Assembly: GCF_016863015.1 (NCBI RefSeq)
Contig: NZ_BOOB01000034.1
Location: forward strand, 62,001 to 126,000
Direction of reading: 5' to 3'
Length of the DNA: 64,000 nucleotides
Source of the DNA: Microbispora amethystogenes
Lineage (GTDB): Bacteria; Actinomycetota; Actinomycetes; Streptosporangiales; Streptosporangiaceae
Position numbers and translations under genes: made by a program. Below the pieces are notes generated by a model, which worked only from the letters and a program-made list of their open reading frames with translations, made no database searches and was not told the origin of the DNA. Below are positions 56,300 to 64,000 of this stretch, piece by piece. The stretch's first letter is position 1. Each line of letters starts with the position of its first letter.

Positions 56300-56614
56300 A
56301 ATATTCACCGAGTGCCGCTCGCCGTTCCGGTCGGCCGCGCCGCCGACTGCCGCGAAGCGCCAGGTCAGCGCGGTGCGGCAGGCGCGGCGTGAGCACGGCG
56401 TAAGCAAGGCGGAGACTCCGCCGCGTTGACGCGTCCGGGTCCGCCCGGGTTGGCTCGCGCTCAGCGCACCAGGCCATCCTTCGCGGGATGTCGGCGATCC
56501 GAGATGTTAACGCTCACATAAGGCATCCGCGGCGCCTCCCGGAGCGGTGGCCCCCACCAGCGCGTACGCGCAGCAGCGGAGAAGCGTCACAACTCGGGAG
56601 AATGGGAAAAGCCT
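56300..56614. other. Intergenic stretch of 315 bases before the secreted CBM2 enzyme
   Basis: It holds the inverted repeat GGCGGAG-A-CTCCGCC at 56408-56422, possibly a weak terminator for the kinase gene, and the LacI-type operator candidate at 56505-56518. The AT-richer part around 56500-56525 is the likely promoter area. No open frame with start signals was found. Confidence 0.6.
56505..56518. promoter_or_regulatory. LacI-type operator candidate upstream of the CBM2 enzyme
   Basis: TGTTAACGCTCACA has a central CG and half-sites TGTTA/TCACA, matching its own reverse complement at 10 of 14 positions. Operators of cellulose and xylan regulators in actinobacteria have similar TGnnAnCGnTnnCA form. 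It lies 97 bases before the GTG. Confidence 0.4.
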
Positions 56615-57988
56615 GTGCGACATGACAGCTCTTTTCGCCGGCGGTCGAGCCTGACGGCCGCCGCCGTCGCCGCGCTGCTGACAGCCGGCGCCGGGGTGGC
56701 CGGCGCCCACGTCGCGTCGGCGGCCGCGGTCGGATGCCAGGTCACCTACACGGTGACCAGCGAATGGCCGGGCGGCTTCGGCGCGAGCGTCGGCATCCAG
56801 AACCTGGGCGACCCCGTCAACGGCTGGCGGCTGACCTGGTCGTTCCCCGCCGGGCAGACCATCACCCAGCTGTGGAACGGCACCCACACCCAGTCGGGCT
56901 CCCAGGTCACGGTCACCAACGCCTCCTACAACGGCGCCATCCCCACCGGCGGCAGCGTCGCCTTCGGGTTCAACGGAAGCTTCAGCGGCTCGAACCCGAA
57001 GCCGGCGAGCTTCGCCCTGAACGGCGTGACCTGCACCGGCGGCGTCGCCTCCCCCAGTGCCACGCCTACTGCCACGCCCAGCCAGACTCCCAGCCAGTCC
57101 CCCTCGCAGAGCCCGAGCCCGACGCCGCCGCAGAGCCCGAGTCCCAGTCCCAGTCCCAGCCCCAGTCCCAGCCCCAGCCCCAGCCCCACGCCGAGTGCCA
57201 CACCGCCGGACCGCCCGATGATCAACAACAACTTCGCGGTCACGCGTGAGGGGGCGTACGGCACCAACCGCTACACCGTGTTCCGCCCGTCGAACCCCTC
57301 GGCCGTCGGGCGCGCGATGCCCGTGCTGGTCTTCGGCAACGGGGCCTGCGCGCACACGAACGGGAGCGAGGTCGTCCAGGCGCTGACGTTCATCGCGGCC
57401 CGCGGGTTCGTCGTGGTGGACACGGCGTCGGTCGACGGCTCGCCGAACGGGGTGAACAGCGGGTCGCCGATCCCGTCGCTGCTGACCGACGCGATCGGCT
57501 GGGCCGAGCGGGAGAACGCCCGGAGCGGGTCGCCGCTCTACCAGCGGCTCGACCTCTCCAGGGTGGCCACCGCCGGGCACTCCTGCGGCGGGCTGGAGGC
57601 GCTGATCGCCGGGCAGGACCAGCGGGTCGACAGCGTCGTGTCGCTCGACAGCGGGTTGTTCGCCGACGGCTCGTTCGGTTACTCGCGCTCGGAGCTGTCC
57701 AAGCTGCACACACCGGTGATGTTCCTGGACGGCGGGCCCTCCGACATCGCCTACGACAACACCCGGGCCAACTACGACCTGGTCAGGGTGCCGGCCGTGC
57801 TGGCCGAGCAGGCGCAGGCCGGGCACACCGGGTTCATCTTCGGCGCGCAGATGACCGACGGCATGACCGCCGTGGTCCAGTTCCTGGACATGACCCTCAA
57901 CGGCAACGCCACGGCCCGCTCGTACATCCTCGGCTCCTCGGGCCTGGCGGCGAAGGCCCAGTGGACGGTGCGCAGCAAGAACTTCTGA
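56615..57988 (+). CDS. Secreted alpha/beta hydrolase with cellulose-binding module CBM2
   Basis: 457 residues. A signal peptide covers about 1-38. A CBM2 module follows to residue 140, with Cys41 and Cys140 at its ends and Trp51, Trp71 and Trp87 as likely surface aromatics. A Ser/Pro linker (about 145-198) leads to an alpha/beta hydrolase with GHSCG around Ser323, acid candidates Asp372 or Asp377, and His404 in AGHTGF. The catalytic part resembles dienelactone-hydrolase or polyester-hydrolase folds. Probably an esterase held on cellulose or plant wall; the ester is unknown. GTG at 56615. Confidence 0.85.
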   Translation: MRHDSSFRRRSSLTAAAVAALLTAGAGVAGAHVASAAAVGCQVTYTVTSEWPGGFGASVGIQNLGDPVNGWRLTWSFPAGQTITQLWNGTHTQSGSQVTVTNASYNGAIPTGGSVAFGFNGSFSGSNPKPASFALNGVTCTGGVASPSATPTATPSQTPSQSPSQSPSPTPPQSPSPSPSPSPSPSPSPSPTPSATPPDRPMINNNFAVTREGAYGTNRYTVFRPSNPSAVGRAMPVLVFGNGACAHTNGSEVVQALTFIAARGFVVVDTASVDGSPNGVNSGSPIPSLLTDAIGWAERENARSGSPLYQRLDLSRVATAGHSCGGLEALIAGQDQRVDSVVSLDSGLFADGSFGYSRSELSKLHTPVMFLDGGPSDIAYDNTRANYDLVRVPAVLAEQAQAGHTGFIFGAQMTDGMTAVVQFLDMTLNGNATARSYILGSSGLAAKAQWTVRSKNF

Positions 57989-57996
57989 CGCCCGCG

Positions 57997-58023
57997 CCCC
58001 CTCGCCGGGAACCGGCGAGGGGG
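57997..58023. terminator. Bidirectional terminator between converging genes
   Basis: CCCCCTCGCCGG and CCGGCGAGGGGG form a perfect 12-bp stem with a 3-base loop, exactly between the stops of the CBM2 enzyme and the MMPL transporter. No U-tract. Confidence 0.75.
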
Positions 58024-60279
58024 TCAGGGACGCCGGGCGTGACGGCCGGCGTCCACGAGGAGGGGCTCCGTCCGCTCGGCGGGTGGAGCGTCCTCCTCGT
58101 GGCCCTCGACCGACAGGTTCGGCAGCAGGCGGTCGAGCCAGCGCGGGATCCACCAGTTGAGCCGGCCGAGCAGCACCATCGTGGCGGGCACGAGGAAGCC
58201 CCGGATCAGGGTGGCGTCGACCGCGATGGCCACGGCGAGCCCGACCCCGAACACCTTGACGAGGGGATCGGGATAGGCGATGAACGCGGTGAACACCGCC
58301 ACCATGATCAGTGCCGCGGAGGTGATGACCCGGCCGGTCGACCCGAGCCCCTCGGCCACCGCGGCGCGGTTGTCCCCGCTGCGCGTGTAGGCCTGCCGTA
58401 CGGAGGTCAGCAGGAAGACCTCGTAGTCCATCGACAGCCCGAACAGCACCGCGAACAGCATGAGCGGCACGTACGTGTCGATGGGCACGGAGAAGAACAG
58501 CGTGGCGAGATAGGACCCGTCGGCCGAGACCGGCGGGTCCATGCCGACCACACGGCTTCCGAGGCCCTGGGAGAACACCACGGCGAGCGCGCCGAAGGCG
58601 GCCCCCAGCGAGACGAGGTTCATCACCGCGGCCTTGACGGCGACCAGGGGCGCGCGGAAGGCCAGCAGCAGGAGCAGGGCGCTCAGCAGCACGACGACGC
58701 CGACGACCAGGGGGGTCCTGCTCATCATCCGGTCGCCCGCGTCGGCCATGCCGGCCACCTCGCCGCCGACGTGCAGGCGCGCCCCCGGCACCTGGACGGC
58801 CCGCACCCGCTTCACCACGTCGAGGGCCCGCGGGTCGCTCGGCGCGTAGTCGGGGACGACCTGGAACAGCACCGAGCGGCCGTCGTCGTTGACCATCGGC
58901 TCGGCGACGAACGCGACGCCCTCGATGTGCTCGATCCGCTGCCGCAGCACCTGGACGAGCGGGTCGGGCGGCGTGGAGTCCGCGATCCTCTCGTCCGTCT
59001 CGGCGACCGCGATGAGCCCGGCGTTGGCCCCCGTGCCGAAGCCTGCCTCGATCAGCTCGTACGCCCGCCGGGCCGACGTGCCCTTGTCGCCGTACCCGTC
59101 GTCGAGGGGGCCCAGCCGCATCGTGACGGCCGGGGCGGCGAGCGCCGCGAGCACGACGACGGTGACGGCGAGCACCCGCCAGGGGCGGCTCGCCACCCAC
59201 AGCCCGAGCCTGGTCCAGCCCGTCGCCGGGCCGTCCCGGCGGGCGGCGCGCCCGAAGAACGGCAGCCGCAGCGCGTTGATCCGCTGACCGAGGATGCCGA
59301 GCAGCGCCGGGACCAGCGTGATCGAGGTGAGCACGGCGCACACGACCGAGACGCCGGTGATCCAGCCGAGCGTGGCCAGCAGCGGGAACCCGGCGAGCAT
59401 CAGCGCGCTCAGGGCGATGACGACCGTGCCGCCCGCGAACAGCACGGCGCCGCCCGACGAGGCGGCCGTGCGCCGGACCGCCTCGTGCACCGCGACTCCC
59501 CGCGCCAGCAGCGCCCGGTGCCGGGACAGCAGGAACAGCGCGTAGTCGATGCCGACGCCGAGGCCGATCATCGTGGCCAGGATGGACGCCGTCGAGGGCA
59601 CGTCCACGATGTGGCCGAGCAGCCCGATGATGCCGAGCCCGACGCCGATGCTGACGATCGCGGTGAAGATCGGCACGATCGCGGCGACGAGCGTGCCGAA
59701 GGCGAACAGCAGCACCAGCAGCGCGACGACGACCCCGATGACCTCGCTGACGCCGGTCTTGATCTGCTTGTCGGCGGGGGTGGAGCTGTCGGAGGGGACG
59801 ACCTCGATGCCCGCGCGGGCCGCCGGAGCGGCGGCGGCGGCGAGCTGCTCGGAGGTCTGCGCGATCTTCGTGGTGTCCTGCCCCCGCAGGCGCACGGTGA
59901 TGATCCCGATGCGCAGGCTCGGCGACATGCCGCCCACCCGGTACGGCGTCTCCACCTGGGCGACGTGCGGGGTCCGCCGCAGGGCGTCCATCGACCGCTC
60001 GACGGCCTTCTTGCGGGCCTTCTCGTTCAGCGTGCCCTTCGGGGTGTAGAGGACGAGCTGCACGGTCCCGCCCGGGTCGAACCCGGGGCCGAAGCCCTCG
60101 CGCATGAGCTCGTGCGCCCGCTGCGCGTCGGTGCCGGGGATCGCCACGTTGTTGTTGACCGGCCGGCCCCACACCACCGTGCCCGCGGTCAGCAGCCCCG
60201 CCGCGAGGACCCACAGCGCGAGCACGAGCAGGCCGTGCCGAGCGCACCATTCGCCGAGCCGCCCAAGAAGCCCGCTCAT
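58024..60279 (-). CDS. MMPL-family RND transporter
   Basis: 751 residues from ATG 60279, preceded by GGGGACGGA; GTG at 60306 would add nine residues. There are two repeats of a large outer loop after the first helix plus a group of helices, as in MmpL proteins: HGLLVLALWVLAAGLLTAGTVVWG, later IDYALFLLSRHRALLARG, and in the second half MDYEVFLLTSVRQAY. The Asp-Tyr pairs (IDYALF and MDYEVF) are typical of the proton-relay helices. These transporters export lipids or drugs by proton motive force. A long palindrome lies upstream, but no regulator gene is adjacent. Confidence 0.93.
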   Translation of the reverse strand: MSGLLGRLGEWCARHGLLVLALWVLAAGLLTAGTVVWGRPVNNNVAIPGTDAQRAHELMREGFGPGFDPGGTVQLVLYTPKGTLNEKARKKAVERSMDALRRTPHVAQVETPYRVGGMSPSLRIGIITVRLRGQDTTKIAQTSEQLAAAAAPAARAGIEVVPSDSSTPADKQIKTGVSEVIGVVVALLVLLFAFGTLVAAIVPIFTAIVSIGVGLGIIGLLGHIVDVPSTASILATMIGLGVGIDYALFLLSRHRALLARGVAVHEAVRRTAASSGGAVLFAGGTVVIALSALMLAGFPLLATLGWITGVSVVCAVLTSITLVPALLGILGQRINALRLPFFGRAARRDGPATGWTRLGLWVASRPWRVLAVTVVVLAALAAPAVTMRLGPLDDGYGDKGTSARRAYELIEAGFGTGANAGLIAVAETDERIADSTPPDPLVQVLRQRIEHIEGVAFVAEPMVNDDGRSVLFQVVPDYAPSDPRALDVVKRVRAVQVPGARLHVGGEVAGMADAGDRMMSRTPLVVGVVVLLSALLLLLAFRAPLVAVKAAVMNLVSLGAAFGALAVVFSQGLGSRVVGMDPPVSADGSYLATLFFSVPIDTYVPLMLFAVLFGLSMDYEVFLLTSVRQAYTRSGDNRAAVAEGLGSTGRVITSAALIMVAVFTAFIAYPDPLVKVFGVGLAVAIAVDATLIRGFLVPATMVLLGRLNWWIPRWLDRLLPNLSVEGHEEDAPPAERTEPLLVDAGRHARRP

Positions 60280-60318
60280 CGTCGACCGTCCGTCCCCGGG
60301 TAGCACGTCATGACGGCC

Positions 60319-60340
60319 GTACCGTACGGCCGTACAGTAC
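60319..60340. promoter_or_regulatory. 22-base palindromic operator upstream of the MMPL gene
   Basis: GTAC-C-GTACGG is mirrored by CCGTAC-A-GTAC; only the single C/A pair breaks the symmetry. It lies 40-61 bases before the ATG at 60279. Sites like this are typical of TetR-type repressors of MMPL pumps, but the regulator must be outside the window. Confidence 0.65.
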
Positions 60341-60700
60341 GAGGGTAAACGCAGGAGATCGGCGGGCGGACGCCACCTTCGCCCTACCGTATCGTGGTGG
60401 TCCGGTTACTCACCGGCGATACCGGCGGCGCCGCGCCCCGGTCGCCCGGCGGCGGGGAGGCGATCACGAAGCTCGGAAAAGAACATTTCATCCGGCACGC
60501 CGGGCCCGGCCCCTCCCCCGTGACCCGCGTGCGGGCCGGGCCGCCCAGGTACGGCGTGGTGCGGCGCGGTCGGGCGTGGTGCGGACCGCCGGGCGTGTCC
60601 GCACCGGTGTCCCGGGAGATCCCGCCGTCACCGTCGCGGCGTTCGAATTCTGATATCCATATCCCCTTGCGATCACCGCCGGGGCGCGTCACATTTCGTG

Positions 60701-60710
60701 TGAACGTTCA
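60701..60710. promoter_or_regulatory. Short palindrome upstream of the LAL regulator gene
   Basis: TGAACGTTCA is a perfect 10-base palindrome 60 bases before the GTG at 60771, in the AT-richer part of the gap. Confidence 0.3.
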
Positions 60711-60770
60711 ACCTTTATGCCGCGTCCTAGGAAAGCCAGTGGACCCGATGTGAGGGGGTGACGGCCAGCC

Positions 60771-63377
60771 GTGGACGTACCGGCCGTCGGGGAGGGCCGC
60801 GCGGGCGCGCTCGGCCAGGTGGTCTCGGCCCTGTCGAGCACCCCCCGGACCGTCCTCATCGTCGGCGAGCCCGGAATCGGGAAGACCCGCCTGCTCGGCG
60901 AGGCGGCGGCGCGGCTGGAGGGCTTCCGCGTGCTGCGCGGCCAGGCGCGGGAACTGGACGGCGGACGGGCGTACGCCCCCCTGGTCGACGCCCTGGGCTC
61001 GCTGCGCGGCGAGGTGGCCGGCGTCCTGTCCGAGCTGCTGGAGTCGATCGACCAGGCGGCGCTCGGGGAGCCCGCGGCCGCGCCCGGCGCGATGGCCGCC
61101 CGGCTCCTGGAGTCGCTGCCCGGCCCCACCCTCCTCGCCATCGACGACATCCACCTCGCCGACGCCGACACGCTGGGCGTGCTGCGGGCCCTCCCGCACC
61201 GGCACGACTCCATCGCCATCCTCTGCACCGCGCGGCATCCGCCCGCGCTCGACGTGGACCTGTGCGTACGGCTCCAGCCGCTGACCATGCCCGAGGTGGC
61301 GGAACTGGTCACCGCGCTGCTCGGCCGCACGCCGAGCGACGCCGTCCTGCGGCGGATCCACGCGGCGAGCCGGGGCAACCCGTGGTTCGCCCAGGAGGCG
61401 GTGCTGACGCTGGTGCAGGGCGGCGCGGTGCGCTCGGCGGACCCGGGGGCCCGGCGCGGCGCGATCCTCAGCCGGCTGTTCCAGCGCGACCGGGGCGGCC
61501 GCGACCTCGCCCGCGTGCTGGCCGCGCTGTCGCGGACCCGGGAGACCGCGGACCAGGCGGCGCTCGCCGCGCTGGCCGGGTTGCGCCCGGAACAGGCCGA
61601 ACGCGCCTTCGACGCCCTGGTCCGGGACGGCGTCGTCGCCCGGAGCGGCGACGGCTACGCCCTGGCCCACCCGCTGGTCGCCGAGGCGCTGTACGACGAC
61701 CTCGGCCCCGCGGGGCGGCGGGAGGTGCATCGCCGCATCGCCGACATGCTCGAAGGCGACGGACTGACCGGCACCCGGCGGGTGCTGGAGTGGGCCACGC
61801 ACATGGCCGAGGCCGGCCCGCCCGCGCGGGCCCTTCCGGCGGTGCTGCGGGCGGCCGACCTGACCCGCTGGACCGCGCCGCTGTCGGCCGCGCACTGGTA
61901 CGGCAAGGCCGCGGAGCTGTCCCCCGAGCCGGGCGAGCTGCTGGCGAGGCAGGCCCTGGCCTACTGGAAGGGCTCGCGGCCCGCGCTCGCGCTCAACTCG
62001 GCCCAGCGCGCCCTCGCCGTGCTGCCCTCCGGGCGGCGCCGCACCCAGGCCGCGTACACCGCCGTCGGCGCGGCGCACGCCATGGGGTGGTACGAGGTGG
62101 CGCTCGACGTAGCCCGCCGCCAGATCCCGAAGGCCGACGACGCCTCGGCGCTGCTCGCCCAGCAGGCGCTGGTCAGCGCGGAACTGGGCCGCCCGAGCCG
62201 CGACATCGCCCGCCGCGCCTGGGAGAGCGTCGCCGACTGCCCGCCGCAGGACCGCGCGATCGCGGTGGGCTGCCTGGCGATCCACGCGCTGGTGCGGGGC
62301 GACTGGGCCGAGTGCCGGCGGGCGGTCGACGAGTTGCTCGCCTTCGCCGCCGCGCTGCCGCCCGGCGCCCGCCTCGCGGCCCTGGAGTCGGCGGCGCACG
62401 TGCTCGCGGCGGCCGGGCAGCGCGCCCGCGCCGCCGACGTGCTGGAGCAGGCCGAGCAGATCCACCGCGGGCTCGGCTGGCACGACATCGCCGGGCAGCA
62501 CGTGCGGACCGTCGCGGTCATCCGGCGGCTCGGCGGCGACTGGGACCGCGCGCTCCAGGAGATCGCCGTCGCGGCCCGGGGGCTCGCCGAGGCGGGCCTG
62601 CTGGAGAACCTCGCCCTGCTGCGCAACATGGAGCTCGACATCCTGCTCGACCAGGGCCGGCTGGAGGAGGCCGACCGGGTCCTCGCCGAGCCGCCGCCCG
62701 GCTGCGCCATGCAGAACGGTCTGCGCTGCACGTTCCGCGCGCGCCTCGCGCACGCCCGGGGCGACCTCGCCGCGGCGCGGCGCGAGCTCGGCCGGGCGCT
62801 CGCCTGCGACGTGCCGGACGTGGTGCACCGGGCCCTCGCCGTACAGGTGTTCATCACGGGAGCGGCCGGTGACGACGCGGCCTGCCGGGCGGCCGCCGCC
62901 ACGCTGGACGAGCGGTCGGCGAACGGCAGCCCCCGGACCCTGCTGGCCGCCGACCTGGCGGTGGGCTGGGCGTTCCGGAGGCCCGCCCGGGCGGGCGCGG
63001 CGCTGGAGCGGGCCCGCGCCGACGGCCTGCCGTTCGAGGAGGCCCGCGCCCGGTTGATCCTCGGCGCGCTGGGCGACACGGCGCAGCTCCCCCGCGCGCA
63101 CGCCATCTTCACCCGGCTCGGCGCGGCTCCCTGGGCGGCGCTGTCCGAGCGCCGCCTGCGCGAGGCCGGGATGGTCCCCGAACCCGAGGGCCGCCTCACC
63201 CCCGGCGAGCGCCGCGTCATCGAACTGGTCGCGGGCGGCCTGAGCAACCCCGAGATCGCCGAGGAGCTGCACTACAGCCGCAAGACCGTGGAGGTGTACC
63301 TCACCCGGGTCTACGCCAAGACCGGGCTGCGGTCCCGCGTGGAGCTCGCCCTGGCCGTCGCACGCGGCGAGCTGTGA
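60771..63377 (+). CDS. Large ATP-binding LuxR (LAL) transcriptional regulator
   Basis: 868 residues. The ATPase domain begins at once with Walker A GEPGIGKT at 32-39 and Walker B LLAIDDIHLAD near 121-131. A long helical-repeat middle follows, and the C-terminal LuxR helix-turn-helix is LTPGERRVIELVAGGLSNPEIA, then YSRKTVEVYLTRVYAKTGLRSR. LAL proteins activate sugar, secondary-metabolite or stress genes. GTG at 60771 has GAGGGGG about 15 bases upstream. No obvious target follows; it diverges from the MMPL pump, a possible target. Confidence 0.9.
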   Translation: MDVPAVGEGRAGALGQVVSALSSTPRTVLIVGEPGIGKTRLLGEAAARLEGFRVLRGQARELDGGRAYAPLVDALGSLRGEVAGVLSELLESIDQAALGEPAAAPGAMAARLLESLPGPTLLAIDDIHLADADTLGVLRALPHRHDSIAILCTARHPPALDVDLCVRLQPLTMPEVAELVTALLGRTPSDAVLRRIHAASRGNPWFAQEAVLTLVQGGAVRSADPGARRGAILSRLFQRDRGGRDLARVLAALSRTRETADQAALAALAGLRPEQAERAFDALVRDGVVARSGDGYALAHPLVAEALYDDLGPAGRREVHRRIADMLEGDGLTGTRRVLEWATHMAEAGPPARALPAVLRAADLTRWTAPLSAAHWYGKAAELSPEPGELLARQALAYWKGSRPALALNSAQRALAVLPSGRRRTQAAYTAVGAAHAMGWYEVALDVARRQIPKADDASALLAQQALVSAELGRPSRDIARRAWESVADCPPQDRAIAVGCLAIHALVRGDWAECRRAVDELLAFAAALPPGARLAALESAAHVLAAAGQRARAADVLEQAEQIHRGLGWHDIAGQHVRTVAVIRRLGGDWDRALQEIAVAARGLAEAGLLENLALLRNMELDILLDQGRLEEADRVLAEPPPGCAMQNGLRCTFRARLAHARGDLAAARRELGRALACDVPDVVHRALAVQVFITGAAGDDAACRAAAATLDERSANGSPRTLLAADLAVGWAFRRPARAGAALERARADGLPFEEARARLILGALGDTAQLPRAHAIFTRLGAAPWAALSERRLREAGMVPEPEGRLTPGERRVIELVAGGLSNPEIAEELHYSRKTVEVYLTRVYAKTGLRSRVELALAVARGEL

Positions 63378-63407
63378 GCGGCCCCGTGGTCGCAGGCACG
63401 TCCCCCG

Positions 63408-63718
63408 CGGGGCCGCCGGCCGTGATCAGGCCGCGCGGGAAGTCGGTGGCGGGCGCGCTGAGAGCGGTGGCCTCGACGTTCGCCCGCAGGGCCTCGACCT
63501 TGGCCACGGCGTAGGAGTGGGCGTCCGAACCGAGCAACTGCCGCAGCGGGCCCTCCCCGGCCAGGACCCGCCCGATGATCGCGCGGGCGCCCATGACCGG
63601 GTCGCCGAGCCGGCTGCCCTGGAGCTTCAGGTGATCGAGGATCATCTCGCGGATGGCCGGGTAGTGCGCGGTCGTCTCCGCGGGCAGGACGAGGCTGTCC
63701 GTGGTGAGAAAATCGGTC
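63408..63718 (-). pseudogene. C-terminal remnant of an SDR oxidoreductase
   Basis: Reading leftwards gives about 100 residues beginning TDFLTTDSLVLPAETTAHY, then LQGSRLGDPVMGARAIIG and LRQLLGSDAHSYAVAKVEAL, ending PATDFPRG. This is the C-terminal third of a short-chain dehydrogenase: the conserved TDFL after the substrate loop, then the helix and tail. The cofactor motif, catalytic Ser-Tyr-Lys and start are missing. Upstream, the reading changes at once into the antisense of the MmyB-type remnant. No in-frame stop occurs before the LAL gene, so the original end may also be altered. Confidence 0.7.
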
Positions 63719-63981
63719 CCGCCGACCTGCGCGAGCGCAGCCGTGAGTTCGCCCACTGCTGGGAGCAGCACCGCGTCCACCAGCGCACCCACGGCTCCAA
63801 ACGCCTGCGGCACCCTATCGTCGGCGATCTGACCGTCGAGTACGAGACCCTCTCCCCGCCCGGAGACCCGGAGACGACGCTCTTCGTCTACACTGCCGAA
63901 CCCGGCTCGTCCTCGAAACACGCCCTGGACCTTCTCGCGAGCAGGACCGCCGAGACCCCGGCGGTTCACGGCGGACATTAG
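63719..63981 (+). pseudogene. C-terminal remnant of an MmyB-type XRE-family regulator
   Basis: About 87 residues starting DLRERSREFAHCWEQH, then HQRTHGSKRLRHPIVGDL, TVEYETLSPPGDPETTLFV, and TAEPGSSSKHALDLLAS, to TAG at 63981. This is the C-terminal part of the MmyB-like ligand-binding domain; the helix-turn-helix half is missing. Intact MmyB-type regulators usually lie divergent from an SDR gene, as the two remnants here do. Both have lost their 5' halves at one junction near 63718. Confidence 0.7.
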
Positions 63982-64000
63982 GGATCTCCCTACTGGGCCT

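Larger units (their letters stand above)
60280..60770. other. Intergenic stretch of 491 bases between divergent MMPL and LAL genes
   Basis: It holds the 22-base palindrome at 60319-60340, a 10-base palindrome TGAACGTTCA at 60701-60710, and a locally AT-richer part (60650-60720) likely used by the LAL promoter. Open frames on both strands in the middle have Pro/Arg-rich products without start signals and were not accepted as genes. Confidence 0.6.

Noticed and set aside
57080-57195. Tandem DNA repeat of the form CCCAGT/CCCAGC
   Set aside because: It encodes the Ser-Pro linker of the CBM2 enzyme and is explained by the protein.
60394-60753. 119-codon rightward frame between the MMPL and LAL genes
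   Set aside because: Pro/Arg-rich product, no convincing start signal, and the end overlaps the likely LAL promoter.

Overview
The window is high-GC, densely packed actinobacterial DNA with many GTG starts, 4-base GTGA/ATGA gene overlaps and short Shine-Dalgarno or leaderless starts. The mix of AfsR-like and LAL regulators, a CBM2 secreted enzyme, a KstR2-type regulator and the conserved rimP-nusA-ylxR-infB-rbfA-truB-ribF-rpsO-pnp-M16-dapB order points to Streptosporangiales, probably Streptosporangiaceae; this placement is an inference. No rRNA, tRNA, CRISPR array, insertion sequence or prophage was seen. Nearly all of the window looks chromosomal.

Layout. 1-6.8 kb: a truncated MarR gene, TetR with a divergent quinone-oxidoreductase-like gene (two matching operators), an EamA exporter facing a MocR regulator (two matching operators, start codons sharing CATG), a CGNR protein, an acetyltransferase and menA. 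6.8-12 kb: a leftward set of dapB, an AfsR-like regulator and an FAD monooxygenase. 12-25.4 kb: the leftward transcription, translation and RNA-decay operon from rimP to pnp and an M16 peptidase. 25.6-29.3 kb: a lipoprotein plus a DUF4439 ferritin-like protein, proS and a hypothetical gene. 29.5-34.7 kb: an FprA-type reductase, a remnant of an NYN gene, a DUF6986 lyase-like protein, an oxidoreductase-methyltransferase fusion and cutC. 34.8-43.3 kb: an acetyltransferase, a GntR regulator, a small unknown protein, an SDR, an ATP-grasp protein, a family 3 glycosidase, a PhoD-like phosphatase, and a KstR2-like regulator coupled to an AlkD-like gene.

43.3-54.2 kb is the most interesting block. A TetR gene sits between a glycosyltransferase/FAD amine oxidase/aldehyde dehydrogenase operon and a complete spermidine/putrescine-type ABC importer. 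A glucosamine-kinase-like gene and a SIS-domain gene diverge from the importer. The same inverted repeat, TTGAA-N6-TTCA(A/G), occurs in both divergent promoter regions. This suggests one regulon for uptake and breakdown of an amine or amino-sugar compound.

54.2-64 kb: a membrane Ser/Thr kinase, a secreted CBM2-linked alpha/beta hydrolase with a LacI-type operator candidate, an MMPL transporter with a long palindrome, a LAL regulator, and a scar where the 3' ends of an SDR gene and an MmyB-type regulator gene meet after apparent loss of both 5' halves. A second gene remnant (NYN) lies at 30.8 kb, and several intergenic tandem repeats carry stop codons at gene ends.
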